A DNA stretch of 64,000 nt from Eutreptiella sp. 'Long Island Sound 2002' (GCA_964036045.1 OZ038382.1:136003251-136067250), one strand, 5' to 3'; counted from the first letter of the stretch, positions 46,188 to 57,960 are shown. Notes: a model not told the origin generated them from the sequence alone. Numbers and translations are program-made.

Positions 46188-46303
46188 CAGATGTACCAGT
46201 GAAAAATAACAGTAATAATAATACCAATGTACAAAAATGTAAAATATATACTGTACTGTCCTATAATGGGCTGAAATTGACCAAAATCTGGCTGCGGCGC
46301 CAA

Positions 46304-46353
46304 ATTTCTCCGGATAAGCCGTTATCCGGAGAAATGCGCATTTCTCCGGATAA
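46304..46353. repeat. Three alternating inverted copies of a 14-base motif
   Basis: ATTTCTCCGGATAA (46304-46317), its exact complement TTATCCGGAGAAAT (46322-46335) and again ATTTCTCCGGATAA (46340-46353) follow each other with spacers GCCG and GCGC. The middle copy can pair with either neighbour, giving two mutually exclusive perfect 14-bp hairpins. TTATCCGG-type ends occur as terminal repeats of pogo/Tigger-like DNA transposons, so nested transposon ends are a possible origin. Confidence 0.85.
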
Positions 46354-46421
46354 CACTTGCGGTACTGTGGCGCGATGCCGATCCCTCAGCCTATGGGAGA
46401 GCGAGCGATGCCTCCATTGCT

Positions 46422-46497
46422 AGGATCAGCGGGGATCGAACCTACTCTGTACCATTTTCACTTCCAATGTCACAGTACGTTAATGCACAACGATCCT
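46422..46497 (-). other. tRNA-like fold, 76 bases
   Basis: On the minus strand AGGATCG at the start pairs with TGATCCT at the end (one G-T pair), exactly 76 bases apart. GTGC and GTAC can form a D stem. GGTTCGATCCC is a good Pol III B-box in a T-arm with one mismatch. The anticodon stem is weak (CATT/AATG) and position 33 is not T. It is most likely a pseudo-tRNA or tRNA-derived repeat; if read as a tRNA, the central triplet AGT would be threonine. Confidence 0.35.
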
Positions 46498-46499
46498 GC

Positions 46500-47885
46500 A
46501 CTTGGAAGCTCATCTTGTGCTTTTGCATGCTTCGTGGGGTGCCAACTTCCGCGGGTATGATGCTTTTTCCAAGTTTTCGAAGAAAAGGGAGTACGCCTCT
46601 CATGATTCAAGTTTTTGGAGCGACTGAGTCATGACTGAGTCACGAGTCACAATCGCCGACGAGTGATTCCAGTCAATCATCTGTCATCAATTTTTTGACC
46701 AAGCCGAATTTATTGCTACTAATTTGGGGCCTGTGCTGGCGGCGCGCTCTTTGGCTTCTGGCGGCGCGCTTCCAGCATCCCAGCCCATAGATGGCCTTAG
46801 CATCGATGTTGATGGTCTTAAATCTATTCAGTTGCCAATGACGACAATTCGAAAAGGAAGATTACTCCCATGGATGATAGGAAGCCCAGAATCCGGAATT
46901 GGCTCAGCTGTGCTGTTGTGCTTCCGCCCACCCTTGCACGCCCCCTTTTCCAGGTGATTGGTATAAGTCATGGAGTGTGTTTGCCTTGGCAATTGCCATG
47001 CCAACGTACATGACATTCGATGTGCAACACTGGCCATTGAAAGAATAAGGAAATGTGGTGAGCAACCATTTGGAGATTTGGTCCGATCGCTTCAGGCGGA
47101 GTTCGGGGCAGGGTCTTGGACTTCTGAAGCCACAGCTTCAGGATTTGAAAAAAAGCGGGTCCAAATAGATTTTTATGTTTCAATAAAAATGACCAAAAAT
47201 CTCGATTGTAGGATGAGATAGAACATTCCAAGCATGTGTTGCACGCACAACGTACATAATAAGCAAACACAAACAAGGTATGACAGCCTTGCGACTACAA
47301 GGGTAGTCACTTGTCCACTGTACACAAAATATGCATTCCATTTGTGATTAGTATGTCTAGTCGCCTAGGATAGGCGTTTTACCTTTGATAGTTCATTCTG
47401 ACAATTACGTTTGTGTAGAAGGGTGGGTAAAAAGGCGTAAGGTTACAACAATGTTGGGAGGAAGGGCAAGCATGTCATGCAAGCGACAGATTATATGAAG
47501 GTTACTGGTTAATGGTACATCATTCTTTAAGCACAGAGTGGTCGCAGGCGACTAGCAGCTCATCATCCATCATTCAGCAGTCCCTAAAACAATTCCGTGG
47601 ACATATTGTAGGGCCCGTATACCATCTCATGCTGTAACATGGTAAAGGAACTAAAGTAGATGATGGTACTTCCAGAGGTAGCTAACTTCAAAGCAACTTT
47701 GCACCTAAATTGTTCGTTCTTTTGGGCGGGTTCGTCCAAGGGCCAGTCGAGTCACTTAGGACCACGGGAGTACACGCTTGGGCCAATAGGTATGGACACC
47801 ACGGCTTAAAGAAGTCGGTCCTCGGGAGGTATCGCGTTCACTGAATTGGGCAAAAAAGAAGTCTCGCAATGGTCGTCATTGGTTG
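46500..47885. other. Intergenic DNA without recognised genes
   Basis: Only short open frames are present and none has recognisable motifs. Small repeats include a doubled TGACTGAGTCA at about 46622-46645 and a doubled CTGGCGGCGCGCT at 46737-46770. Confidence 0.4.
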
Positions 47886-48031
47886 ACCGACACCGGGCGC
47901 CTCGTTTAACGAGGCGCACGGGGAGGGGGGGGGGGGCCGCTAACGAGGCGCACAGGGGGGAGTTTTGCGCTAACCAGGCGCACGGATGCAGGGAGAGTGC
48001 AAAGGAGGCGCGCGGGAAGGTTTGGCGCTAC
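47886..48031 (+). repeat. Degenerate minisatellite, GCGCTAACGAGGCGCACGG type
   Basis: Units of roughly 35-45 bases built from CTAACGAGGCGCAC, a G-rich run and TTTTGCG or TTTGGCG follow one another up to repeat D copy 1. A related array lies at 62890-63240 right of repeat D copy 2. Both copies of D are thus bordered by the same minisatellite type. Confidence 0.6.
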
Positions 48032-48944
48032 TGATGCGTATGGAGGTCCCTACCCCGAGTACTAGGGTTAGGATTTCAGGTTTTGGGTGGCCAATAGGCC
48101 AGAATAACCCAGGGCAGGACCAGAACTATTTCCCACTGAACGTTCTGGCCCAGAAATGCTCTTTTCTAACCCTGAAAAGCCTGTTCCTTGTGCCTGTGCG
48201 CGAGGGACGACTGACGCCGTCGCCTGTGTTTCTTTTTTTATTTCTCGAAGTTCTCAGAGTTTAATACCTTTAGTTGTAGGAATATTAATTTTCAGAATAT
48301 GCAGAGGTTACGGCACCAAGCTGGTGCCCATCCGCGAGGGTCAATTTTTGCATTAGAGGGCTAGTTGTCGATTGTTCATAAAATCGCCAGGGCAGTTTCA
48401 GAATCAGGGCATAGGTCCACGTTGTAGGGCATGTCTCAGTGTATGCATGCGTGGTTTGTTCGTGCGCGGCGTCGACGCGTCGAGGGAGGAGCGACGCGAA
48501 AAAGTTGTTTTTTCGGCCAAAATGGCTCCATTTCACTGTTTTTCAGTCGCTAACCGGCAGGACTATCCCCCCACCCTGACGACAGTCCTGAGCTGGACAC
48601 GACGCGTCGTACGGCGTCGCTTTTCAGGACAAGGGTGACGCGACGTCGTCCTATTTGACCAATTTTCTGTACTTTTTTGTGCCTACTTGTGCCTTACCCT
48701 AACCATTGGGTAGTTTTGACACTTTCCACCCCTCCTTAACCCTGAATCTATTGTTTATTGTTGTTTCTCTCTGTTTTCAGGACCGACTGAGAGGTAGGCA
48801 ACCTCTTATATTTATTTGTAAGACATGGAGCCTTAGTTTTCGGTGCTTGCATGACCAAGGGTGGGACAAGGGGTCGGGAGTTGGAAAAGTGTAAGTTTGA
48901 AAACTCAATTTTTGGGTGAGTAAAACTGAAACCTAGAGAGGACA
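48032..48944 (+). repeat. Repeat D copy 1 (LTR-like, about 0.9 kb)
   Basis: This segment matches 50227-50462 followed by 62244-62875 in the same orientation. Both copies begin TGATG and end GGACA, so they have TG...CA termini. They contain CGACGCG-rich stretches, CTTACCCTAACC and a TTTTCAGGAC site. Copy 1 is uninterrupted and shows what the sequence looked like before element B entered copy 2. Confidence 0.7.
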
Positions 48945-50226
48945 CCGCCCCCCCGCCTTTGGATTTTGCTTCAAAAAAAATCTAAAATCAATCTTGCTCA
49001 TGGACATGAATAAATTGGGGTGTCCAGGAGTCAGACCCACCTCTCTTGCAGCTCGCCTCTTCATGTCTACGGACGAGGAGGCTTACGTGGGATGCATCGC
49101 AGGGCCCAACGGCAGCAGCGACAGCGCCAGCAACAGGGACCCTGACCCTGGGACTCTCAGCCACCGCCGCCGTGGATTGAAGACTGGGCCGAGCCCTTGA
49201 GTCGCCGCGGTCCAGCCGCTCCTCCAACAAGCGGTACAAAAACTAGGTGGAGCAGCGCGCGGCCTACCACCGAGGAGAGAGCCAGCCCGGAGCAAGCTGC
49301 AGAGACGCCGTAGGCGCCACCAGCAATGACCTCTGCGACAGCCAGGCCTGCAGGGCCCTGTCAGGGCGAAGGAGTCCGCAAACACCCCAGATGTTCAGGG
49401 CTGTGGAAGTCAAAGCCCGGAGCTGTGCCACTGCCACCTCCAGCAGCAGCGACGACGACCCCATCGACCCCCACAGGATACAGGGCTTGCGACGCCGTCG
49501 CTCGCGGTCCTCCAGGAGGCCTAGACGACCACCAAGATCGGAGGAGACGTCCTTGGAGCCTTGTTTGAGGCCCAAGTTGTCCTGGGATTGGTTACGCTCT
49601 CTATTTCAGAATAATTGTTTACATAAATAGTTATTCCTGATTTTCTGCAAACTCTGCGCTGCAGATTCTGCATGCTTGGCGCTGCAGATTTTTTTCTTTT
49701 CATGCTTTGCGCTGACAAAAGGTATGCTTCGCGCTAAAAGTTTTTTCCTGAATTTGTTTCCGAAAGTTTTACCCTGATGTTGCTGTTTTTTCTAATAATT
49801 TCTGCTCACCGTGTGCCTCTGCCACCTGTTCGCAGAGACGGTTCTGTGTGCCCTGATCGCAGGACATTCTGTACTTTACCTTCTCAGTTTTTGACAGTTT
49901 TTACTGATTTTTGGTTCTGTGAAAGAGGGCCACTTTTCAGCCCATCACCCGTGAGTGGAGCAGGCATTTGCAGCTTCAGGCAGGCCTTCATCGGCAAGCT
50001 CCACAGCAGATGCGTGGTGCCCTGTTTCCTGCTGCAGCTAGTGCCTATCCTCCGAGATCCCTCAGATTTCACATTTTTTACTGATGTCACTGTTTACTGC
50101 TTTTCACCTCAGGATAGTATCGTGGCTACACCTCCGACCAGTTTTCTGTACCAGACTACTTCTTGACTCTCACTGATAGTCAGAGGTTGCTTTCCTGGAG
50201 CTACAGCAACCTCTTAGGGAGCCTGG
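48945..50226 (+). other. Region between the two D repeats, with weak ORFs
   Basis: If D is an LTR, this would be the 1.28-kb internal part of a small non-autonomous element. Open frames at 48994-49200 (LGCPGVRPTSLAARLFMSTD) and 49247-49567 (an Arg/Ser-rich RRRRSRSSRRPRRPP stretch) have coding-like composition but no recognisable domain. A short motif GCTTxGCGCTG recurs near 49660-49735. No clear primer-binding site follows copy 1. Confidence 0.35.
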
Positions 50227-50462
50227 TGATGTGTATGGGCGTCCCTACCCCTCATACTCCGACCAGGACCTCAGGTTGTGGGTGGCCAATAGGCCAGAAG
50301 CACCTAGGGCAGGGCCAGAAATGCCCCTTTCGAACCCTGAAAACCCTGTTTTCTGTGTGTGTGTGTGCGAGCAACGGCTGTCGCCGTCGCTCGTGTTTCT
50401 GCGAGAATTTAAAATTTTGTTTCTGGATTTCTTCAGAGTTTAATAGTTTTAGTTCTAGGAAT
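50227..50462 (+). repeat. Repeat D copy 2, left part
   Basis: This is the first quarter of the second D repeat. It stops at CTAGGAAT where element B begins. The rest of the copy resumes at 62244. Confidence 0.7.
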
Positions 50463-51215
50463 AGTAAGAAAAAGTCAATACCATGTCTTTCTTGGGGTAC
50501 TTGATCCAGGCCAAGCCCCCCCCTAAAACCTTTTGTTTATGTTGAGACTAACACTTAATCTTTTTTGTCACTCTTTGGAAGCTTGAAGCACACCTTCTCA
50601 AGGTAACTAGGGTTCTAATCCTAGCCCCCCATTAAGTTCACCCCTAGCACTCAAGTGAGCGGGCGCATGTTCTTTCATGGAGGTAATACCGAAATAGAGT
50701 AGGCACTTCCTGCCTAGGGCCTTGTAGGTTAAGCCTAGTGGTCCCCCACCTCAAGACCTCGATACTGGATTGTTTCTACCACTTATTGTGGTTCTACTTT
50801 TAAGCTGATTCTGAAATCAGTTGCTTGGCAATGCTGGCCAAGCCATATCCTGTGTTTGGCCCAACTTCGTTGCCCCAGATTCCTAACCAAGTCCATTTTA
50901 TCCAAAAGAGTGCACATGAAGTGCTTGGTGCTTCTTGGAGGCCTGAGTCATGGCAGGTTTCACATTAAATCTTAATTTTTGTTTAAAAACCATTAGAGCT
51001 TTGTATTTAGATCTACCTTTGTCCATCTGCAGCCCCTCTTTGTTACACATGTCTTGATTGTGGAAGGACTAATCCTGATTTGATAGATCCGGTGCCTGGA
51101 CTTGCTCTACTTTACCTTTGTGTGGACTTCATTTTGACTTGTGGAAAATCAGCAAGGGTTTTCTAAAACAAACACAAGGAACAAGCCCAGGTGTGAGCTA
51201 ACCGGAAACCTTTTC
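50463..51215 (+). repeat. 5' LTR of element B
   Basis: The LTR starts AGTAAGAAAAAGTCA and ends CCTTTTCT, matching 61497-62243 at both ends. It contains the mutated near-palindrome at 50607-50624. Its first half resembles the LTR of element A on the other strand (AGTAAGAAAGAGTCA start, GGCCAAGCCCCCC block), while the second half has diverged. Confidence 0.8.
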
Positions 51216-51233
51216 TGGTAGCAGAGGAAGGCC
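51216..51233 (+). other. Primer-binding site of element B
   Basis: TGGTAGCAGAGGAAGGCC begins exactly at the inner LTR edge. TGGTAGCAGAG is complementary to the 3' end of initiator-Met tRNA, as in element A. Confidence 0.7.
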
Positions 51234-51294
51234 CTAGAAGACTACAGCAGAACACGAAGAACACCAAGAAAAACTTGTTTCCTGAACTGTGAAG

Positions 51295-53550
51295 ATGAGT
51301 GTCACGCTGAGCGCCAAAACAGTGCCGATCACAAGCACCAGGTCCAAGACTGATGATGTGAGAGAACGACCTACATCTACAGGTGGTGTACCCGTTGATA
51401 CTGGTCCTCTAGAGGAACTTGCAGTAACAAGAGGAGCGGAACAAATCAAAGAGATATATACACAAGGAGTCCGCCCGAGCGCAAGCGCTGGGGCGCCCGG
51501 CTTAACGCGGGCAAACCTCAGGGGCCTCGATGGCAAGGACCTTGTGGCAGCCGCCTTAGCTTCCGTCGTGTCCTCCATGCCCCCATCCGAAACTACGCCT
51601 ACCCCAGGGATCGAAGTGGCCAATGCCAAGGTCAAGGCCTGGAGAAGAGCGGCAAGGAAAGGAAAGGGGAAGCATGCACCTTTGCGAACGATGTTTGGTG
51701 CTACTTTGGGCGAGGCGACGTTCGAGATAGCTCCTGGCGAAAGGGACTGGTCGCCGTCTGCCCAATCATTAGAGTGGGAACCAAACTAGGTGTCTGGAGA
51801 ACCTAAGCCTCCGGAAGAACCGAAGGAGCATGAGTGCCTGAAGCCTGGCCCCAGTCCTAGGGCAGTGGCAAGCGAACCTACGTGCATGGATCGAGGTTTG
51901 CCCCCACGCATGGCAGCCCGTAAGCTGGGTCTCGATGAGACCATGGAGTTGCTTCCCCGGGTCCTGGGTGCAGGCGATGAAGACCCAGATCTGAGTGCAT
52001 TGTCGGTTGCACTCAAGACAGAATGGGGGCTCTCTGATTTGAAGAAGCCCCCACCTACCATGTCCCCAGGTGTTGAACTGCTAACCAGGGATGTGAAGAG
52101 CTGCACGAGTATCCGCAGCTCCCCAATGGACACCTGTCCTAGCCCTCTCCACCCTTGTGTGAGAACTGTGCCTGTCTGCAGTGTAGGCGACACCACAGAG
52201 GCTGAGATGAAATGTTATGGTCTGGCAGCACTGGCCCCATTGGCCACAGTGTACTCCTCACCTTCTTCAGGTGGTACATGAGACCCAGGTGTCCCAGGTA
52301 GGGGAAGGTAGGCGATCGCTACGGCGAACCTTCAGATCGAACTCCCCGAGTTGGATCCCCAAAACCTTCCTGAATTGGCTGAGGAGTTTTCTGAGTTTTT
52401 GCTCCTCCCGGGTCAGCAACACGCTGACGTCCGGACACAATGCACGCTCATCAAAAAGTCCTGCAAAAAGAAATTCCTTCAGCGACAGGTTAAGAATGCT
52501 ATCAGGAAGAGCTCCAACTGGGGCGACATCCTGAAAAGACTGGGGCAAATGTATCCAGCCCACGAAACGGACGTGAGTGTGCGAACGGAGATTGAGGAGC
52601 TGCCTCCTCTCCCCGAATTTGCCACAGCTGCTCGTGGCCCAGTTGGAAGAGCCATTTCGGCGCATGAAGCCCTCGTACTATGGGCCAACTGAGCCACATC
52701 TGTGGCCTGTGGGGAAGATTCCTAACAGGACAGGGGAGAACTGCAGGGAGACATCCGAGAGGAAATCTCGGACGCACTCTTACGAACACCTGGTCGATCT
52801 GTTGATCGAATTGGCCATGGAGAGGGAGAATGACTCCCACATGGAGAAATATCTGCGCAAACATCTGGGAAGGGAGACCCCTGCTGAGAAGTCTCCCGGG
52901 TTGAGGTCGCCTCCACCCCAGTCTAACCCTTGGAAGGGCCGTGGTGGGCAGGTGAAGCACATGACTGAGACCCCCCCGTCCAAAGGTAAAGGGGCCCCCA
53001 ATCTTTTCTACTGTCGTCCTGCGGACGATAAGGGTGGACCCTGCCACGCGCCCGACTGTGATGGGCGAAGTGCGTGCCTGCTCCAGCTGAAGCGCACGCA
53101 GAAAATCAAAGATCGTCACGAGGTAAAGCACCAAGACCATTTCCGCTGCACGATAGCGTGCGGATATTGCGGCAAGAGGAGGCATTATGAAGATGAATGC
53201 CACAAAAAACGCCGTGAATCCGAAAAACTAAAGAAAGCGGAAGAGAAACGGCGTGAGAACGCCGGTAAGGGTGGAAGACCTGAGGGGGCGTGCCTAACCC
53301 TGGAGGCTTTAAGGGTAAGGGTAACCCTGGTGGAGGACAAAGGTCCTCAGCCCTCCCCACTGGTGGAAGAGGAGCACCCAACTGCACACCTAAGGGTGAG
53401 CCGGCCGGGGGAAAACCGCCTGCCCCCTCCTTCCCCAGCGCTGGTGGCGCCGACAAGAGCAGCGAGAACGCCAAGAAGCGCCGCCTCAGTTGGCACTCTA
53501 AGTGCGTGCAGGCCGCTGGGGTTGAAGTCAAGTTCCCTGAAGAGGGATAG
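51295..53550 (+). pseudogene. gag: Gag with CCHC zinc knuckle (element B)
   Basis: The ATG at 51295 (MSVTLSAKTVPITS) lies 80 bases inside the LTR. A TAG at 51787-51789 interrupts the N-terminal part but the frame continues (GEPKPPEEPKEHECLK) to a TGA at 52281. After short frameshifts come LPELAEEFSEFLLLPGQ, the block VSVRTEIEELPPLPEFAT and HSYEHLVDLLIELAMERE, which align with element A. The nucleocapsid part has CHAPDC and an intact CX2CX4HX4C knuckle CGYCGKRRHYEDEC that would bind RNA. After a shift near 53285 the tail is Gly/Lys/Pro-rich and ends KFPEEG before the UAG at 53548-53550. Confidence 0.8.
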
Positions 53551-53564
53551 GGGGGCGGCTCCGA
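53548..53564 (+). promoter_or_regulatory. Candidate UAG readthrough site between gag and pol (element B)
   Basis: TAGGGGGGCGGCTCCGA is identical to the site in element A. The protease frame (VKIGDQVYKAVLDTGAT) continues in phase with the gag tail. A translation start after the UAG would have to use a non-ATG codon, since no ATG precedes the protease domain in this frame. Confidence 0.6.
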
Positions 53565-54430
53565 GGATGAGGATTGGGTTTTCTGGATCACTGTGAAAAT
53601 TGGTGATCAGGTCTACAAGGCTGTCTTAGACACGGGCGCTACGCTTTCAATCGGGGCCCGCAGACTGCTGAAACAGGCCAGGATCCGGAAAACCAAAACC
53701 GTGGCCATAAGGGTTGGGGTTGGTCGGACCATCCATTCCCGAGGGGAGGTTCGATGTGACCGTGTGTCCGGGCGATGAGCAGGTGACTCAGCACTGCAGA
53801 GTGCTCGACACCGACGCCTTTGACATTGTCATCGGCACAGGTAAAACTGTTGTCTTTGCAACGTCCCTATGCGCTTCATTGCGACTTTGGCAGTGGCCTT
53901 TTCTCTGTCCCTCTGGAGCTGTCAGGACGAAAAAAATCCGGTCTACGCTACCTGAACCGGTCCTATCGAACTGAAAACTATCATTTGATGCGGCCCGTCT
54001 TGGAAAATGGACTGGCCACGCTGCAGGTAGACCTAAATGACAGTCCGGTGGAATTGTTTGCGAGTAAAGAGCAGCATATGATGCAGCTCTCTTGCTCACG
54101 GTACCTCAATAACGCCTGACGCTTCTATTGGAGATCAATGGGGTTGTGCTATACTAATCCCCCATTCTCTCAACTCGCTAAGGTGCTTACAAAAATCGCC
54201 TTTGAAGGAGCGAGAGTGGTCCTGTGTACCATCGACTGGGGTACCACAGGAGAAGACGCCTAGTGGAGACGACGGTTGGACCGTATGACAGTGGGAAGAA
54301 CTGAACTCCCCAATGGTCCAATCCACGTCCCTGAGGACTCTCAGGAGACCATGCCCGCCCCTGCATGGGGCAGTTTGCTGTCCATTGTAGATGGCTCTCT
54401 AAACCCCGTACCAGTGAATGACCTCGACCA

Positions 54431-54628
54431 CACCTAAAATTTTATGGGGTCCAAAAAATACCAAAACCAGCTACAGTCAGAAATACTACTTTTTTTGTCA
54501 AATCATACCATAAAGAGCATATTTTCCGGAGTTAGCCCACCCCCCACCCTCCAAATTGGAAATTTTCCAGCCCCTAGATCGACAATGCAGGCTTGATTCC
54601 ATCCAAAAATGGCCGTATCCGAGAAATA
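54431..54628. mobile_element. 198-bp AT-rich insert in element B pol, MITE-like
   Basis: The pol protein text of element A continues across this point without a gap (DLDQVLLKELM). In element B the reading DLDH breaks off and resumes after about 198 AT-rich bases. The insert begins CACCTA and ends at ATA before GGTGG, so its ends are CACCTA...TAGGTG, a 6-base inverted repeat that uses flank bases. It codes for nothing. It may be a small non-autonomous DNA transposon. Confidence 0.55.
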
Positions 54629-57600
54629 GGTGGTACTCAACGAGTTGATGGACGAAAACAGAGGCCTTACCCTCGCGGATATCAAGAAAAGATCCGAGTA
54701 CTCTTCGGTCACTACTACCAGTGGTGAGTGCTCCGATGGGCAGGAGACTCCAGCAGTCTCAACACCTTTGGCTGATGCTGACGACCGCCTAAGCGATATC
54801 GCCAGAGGTATACCCCCGGTTGACCTACAGGTACTGACACTGAAGCACAGCGCTTTCCTAGCGCATCTGCTTATGGATGAGGTGGACCTTGGTTAGTCCA
54901 CTCATGGCGGGTCCCATGACCACGCTGCTTTCTCCATGCAGGCCACAGATGGCCCAACACGTCAGGTACCTGGCGCTAAACCCTCACCCAACAATATGCC
55001 CGTCTCTTGGTACGATGTACAGGATCTTCAACAGGTTCTATGGGCTAAGGCTGAGGGTATCGAGCAACATACCCGCCTGGACCTCCTCAAGAGGACGTGG
55101 AAAACGTCTATATGGTCCGAGGAGGATGATGAGGAGATGACTCTTCCTAATCCTGAGGTACCTCTGGTATACTCCCTTCACTATTCGCAGCAGGGCCGCC
55201 AGGACTGGGAGGATGAACTACCCCCTGAAACAATGGGGCGTATGAAGAAACAGGAAAAAGGGAAGAGCAACCTCCATGCCGAGGAGGATTTCGTTGCGAA
55301 ACTGGAGAGCATGAACCTAGACCCCCGTCTCAGTAAGCTCATCCAGAAATACCAGGAGGTTTTTGGAGCGTTGCCCCCACCCCTGTCTTGCAAAAACCTG
55401 GTCCAGATGGACCTCAAGCTCAAACCCGTGTATGAAGGGTCCGTGGTAGGACGGCGTACAGACCCCGCCCCACAAGACCAGATCGACGAGATCGAAAGCC
55501 AGATTCAGGAATGCACAGATGCTGGCCTCGTCGAGGAATATAAACACGGAGACTATCCCCGCCATTGTAGCCCTTGTTTTCTAGTGGCTATACCTGGCTC
55601 AACCGCCATGCGCTTGGTCGTTGACTACGGTGATGTCATTAAAGGGACCCAGAACCACTCAGGGAGTATCCCCAACATGGAGAACACCCTGGAGAGAATC
55701 GTTAAGTGCCGATTCAAAACTAAGATAGACGAGCGCAGTCGCTTCTTGCAGGTAGACCTAGCCCAAGCAGCCGAAGAACTGCTCGCCTTTGTAATTCCTA
55801 AGGGCCGTGTCTTCCGCTGCAAGGTCATGCCCTTCGGTGTCGCGAATGCCCCTGCTCTCTTTCAAGAACTGATGAACAAATTCCTATCTATCCTGAGACG
55901 CAGACCCCTTGTACAGGAACTGGTTTCCCGCGGGGCTGAGATGGAGGCGCAAATCAATAACGTGAACCTGGGTACTAAAAAATACGCAGGAGGATCATAT
56001 CCTCCTCCTACAAGAGTTTTTGACCCTCTTGCAGGAAAACCATCTCCGCATCAAACTCGAGTAATGTGGGTTCATGCGTAAGGAGATGGAGTAGCTAGGT
56101 TTTGATGTTGGGTATGGCTGGCGGAAGCCAGCGTCATCTAGGATGCAGCCCCTGTGGGACCTGCAGATACGTGAGGACCCTAGGAAGGGTCTGCCTGACG
56201 TTCGGAGTTTAATCGGCGCCTGCAATTTTTACCGGCGCATATCCACAACTTTACGGATTCATCAGCCCCCCTGACTCGCCTTATAAAAAAGACCAACCCT
56301 TGGCGATGGACCGACAGGGAAGAGGCCTGTTTCCAGGAGTTGAAGAGGAAAATTTCCTCTACCAACTGCCTGGGGGTATCCCGCCCTAAGGGCGAAAGAA
56401 TACTCGTCACAGATGCCTGTGATGTAGGGGGGGGTGGTTTCCTATACCAGTGGCAGGAGCCTAACCCCGCTGAGTTATCTCACTGCCAGTTTCAAACTTC
56501 AGGTCTGAACCGCGATGGAACCCTGAAGCATGACTACCCTGCCAATGAATGGCGTCTGGTACCTCTCGGTCACTTGAACTGGAAGTGGAATCAAGCACGA
56601 CCCATCAACAGTACCTACGACCAGGACCTTCTTGCTGGGATGCTCTTTTCTTCCCAGTCCTGTCTACTTGACACAATCCCTATCGTCTGGCTCTGTGACC
56701 AAGAACCTGTGCAAACGTTTCAGAAGGGTCCCCCTCCTGAAAAACCGAAACTGGAGCGATGGTGGGCCTATCTCAGTCAGTTCAGGCTAACTGTCCACCT
56801 TATACAAGGTGTAAAGCTGACTATATATCTCGTAACAACTTCGACGTTCTCCTAGGTGAGAGCTCGGAGGCGTTGGCCAAAGAGGCGTTCCAGCGCATGG
56901 ACGTCCAGCTGGACCTATCCATGCGCACTGCAGGTGTGCTGGAGGGCTGGAGTCTGAGAGACTACCATGCTGAGTACAAATGCGTACTCGACTCCCTCAG
57001 TGATGGCCTAGAGGCACGCCTGATAGACGGCGACCATTTTTATAAAAATAACCAATATCTGTATTATGAGGACTGTATAGTTGTGCCTGAGGCACGACTG
57101 GATGGTTGCCTACAGTGGGCCCATCTGAGCTCTGGGCACACAGGGTGCAACCGGTCTGTTGAGGTTTTCAGGGAGCGTTTCTACTCCCAACTAACCTGTG
57201 CTGAGCTACGTGCTTGTATGCAGTCCATAGTGGACTCCTCTGGCTGTCACGCCAGCAAGGAGAGCTACTCACATGACCTGGGACTGGTCTCCAGTCTGCC
57301 TATCCCCTGCTGTGCTAACTCTCTGTTGTGCGTGGATTTCATCCATGGTCTGCCTAAGTTTGGTGGTTATTACAGTTGTTTGGTTGTCACCTGTGGCCTG
57401 ACCCGTTTCCGCCGTGCGTTCCCCTGCAACCAAAGAATCACAGGGGAACAGACTGTGAACATTTTGGTTGAACAATGGTTTGCACACTACGGTACACCTA
57501 AGGAGGTGCACTCTGACGAGGACGTACGTATCCGGAGTGATACCGGCTGGTACAAGCGAGTATTGGACGCCCTGGAAGTCCATGTGACCACGGGTGTGCC

Positions 57601-57960
57601 CTGCACTCACACTTCTAACCCTCTGTGCGAGAGACAGAACCCTGTGTTGGAGCAGAACCTGAGGATTTCGATGAAACAGAGGCTTACCAAAGACTGGGTA
57701 CTTCTGTTACCCTGGGCTGTCCCACCCATGAACTCTCAGGAGAGTTCTTCAACTGGCTATACCCCCCACGAACTGTTCCATGGGGGGCGTCCTGCGTCGT
57801 TCTTCAAAACCCCTTTTCCAGAGGACTACAAGAGCCCCGTAGGAGACTGGCTGGAGCATAGGCAGGACCTGGCTAACCTGGCTAGAGCTAACCTGAAACA
57901 CGTTCGAGAACGTGAGTTGACTAGGCATAACCGCACGAGACGTCCTGCCATCTTCAAGGT

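Noticed and set aside
48516-48527. 12-base match to the dinoflagellate spliced-leader sequence as I remember it (GCCAAAATGGCT on the plus strand)
   Set aside because: Only about half of the 22-base leader matches, the other D copy has a mismatch, and no gene start lies next to it. It is probably chance, though it would fit the suspected host.
28161-53550. Genome-wide reassignment of UAG to glutamine
   Set aside because: TAG replaces Tyr at 12831 and Trp at 12042 in element A and Trp at 58224 in element B, and A's long intact frames end normally; decay explains these better.
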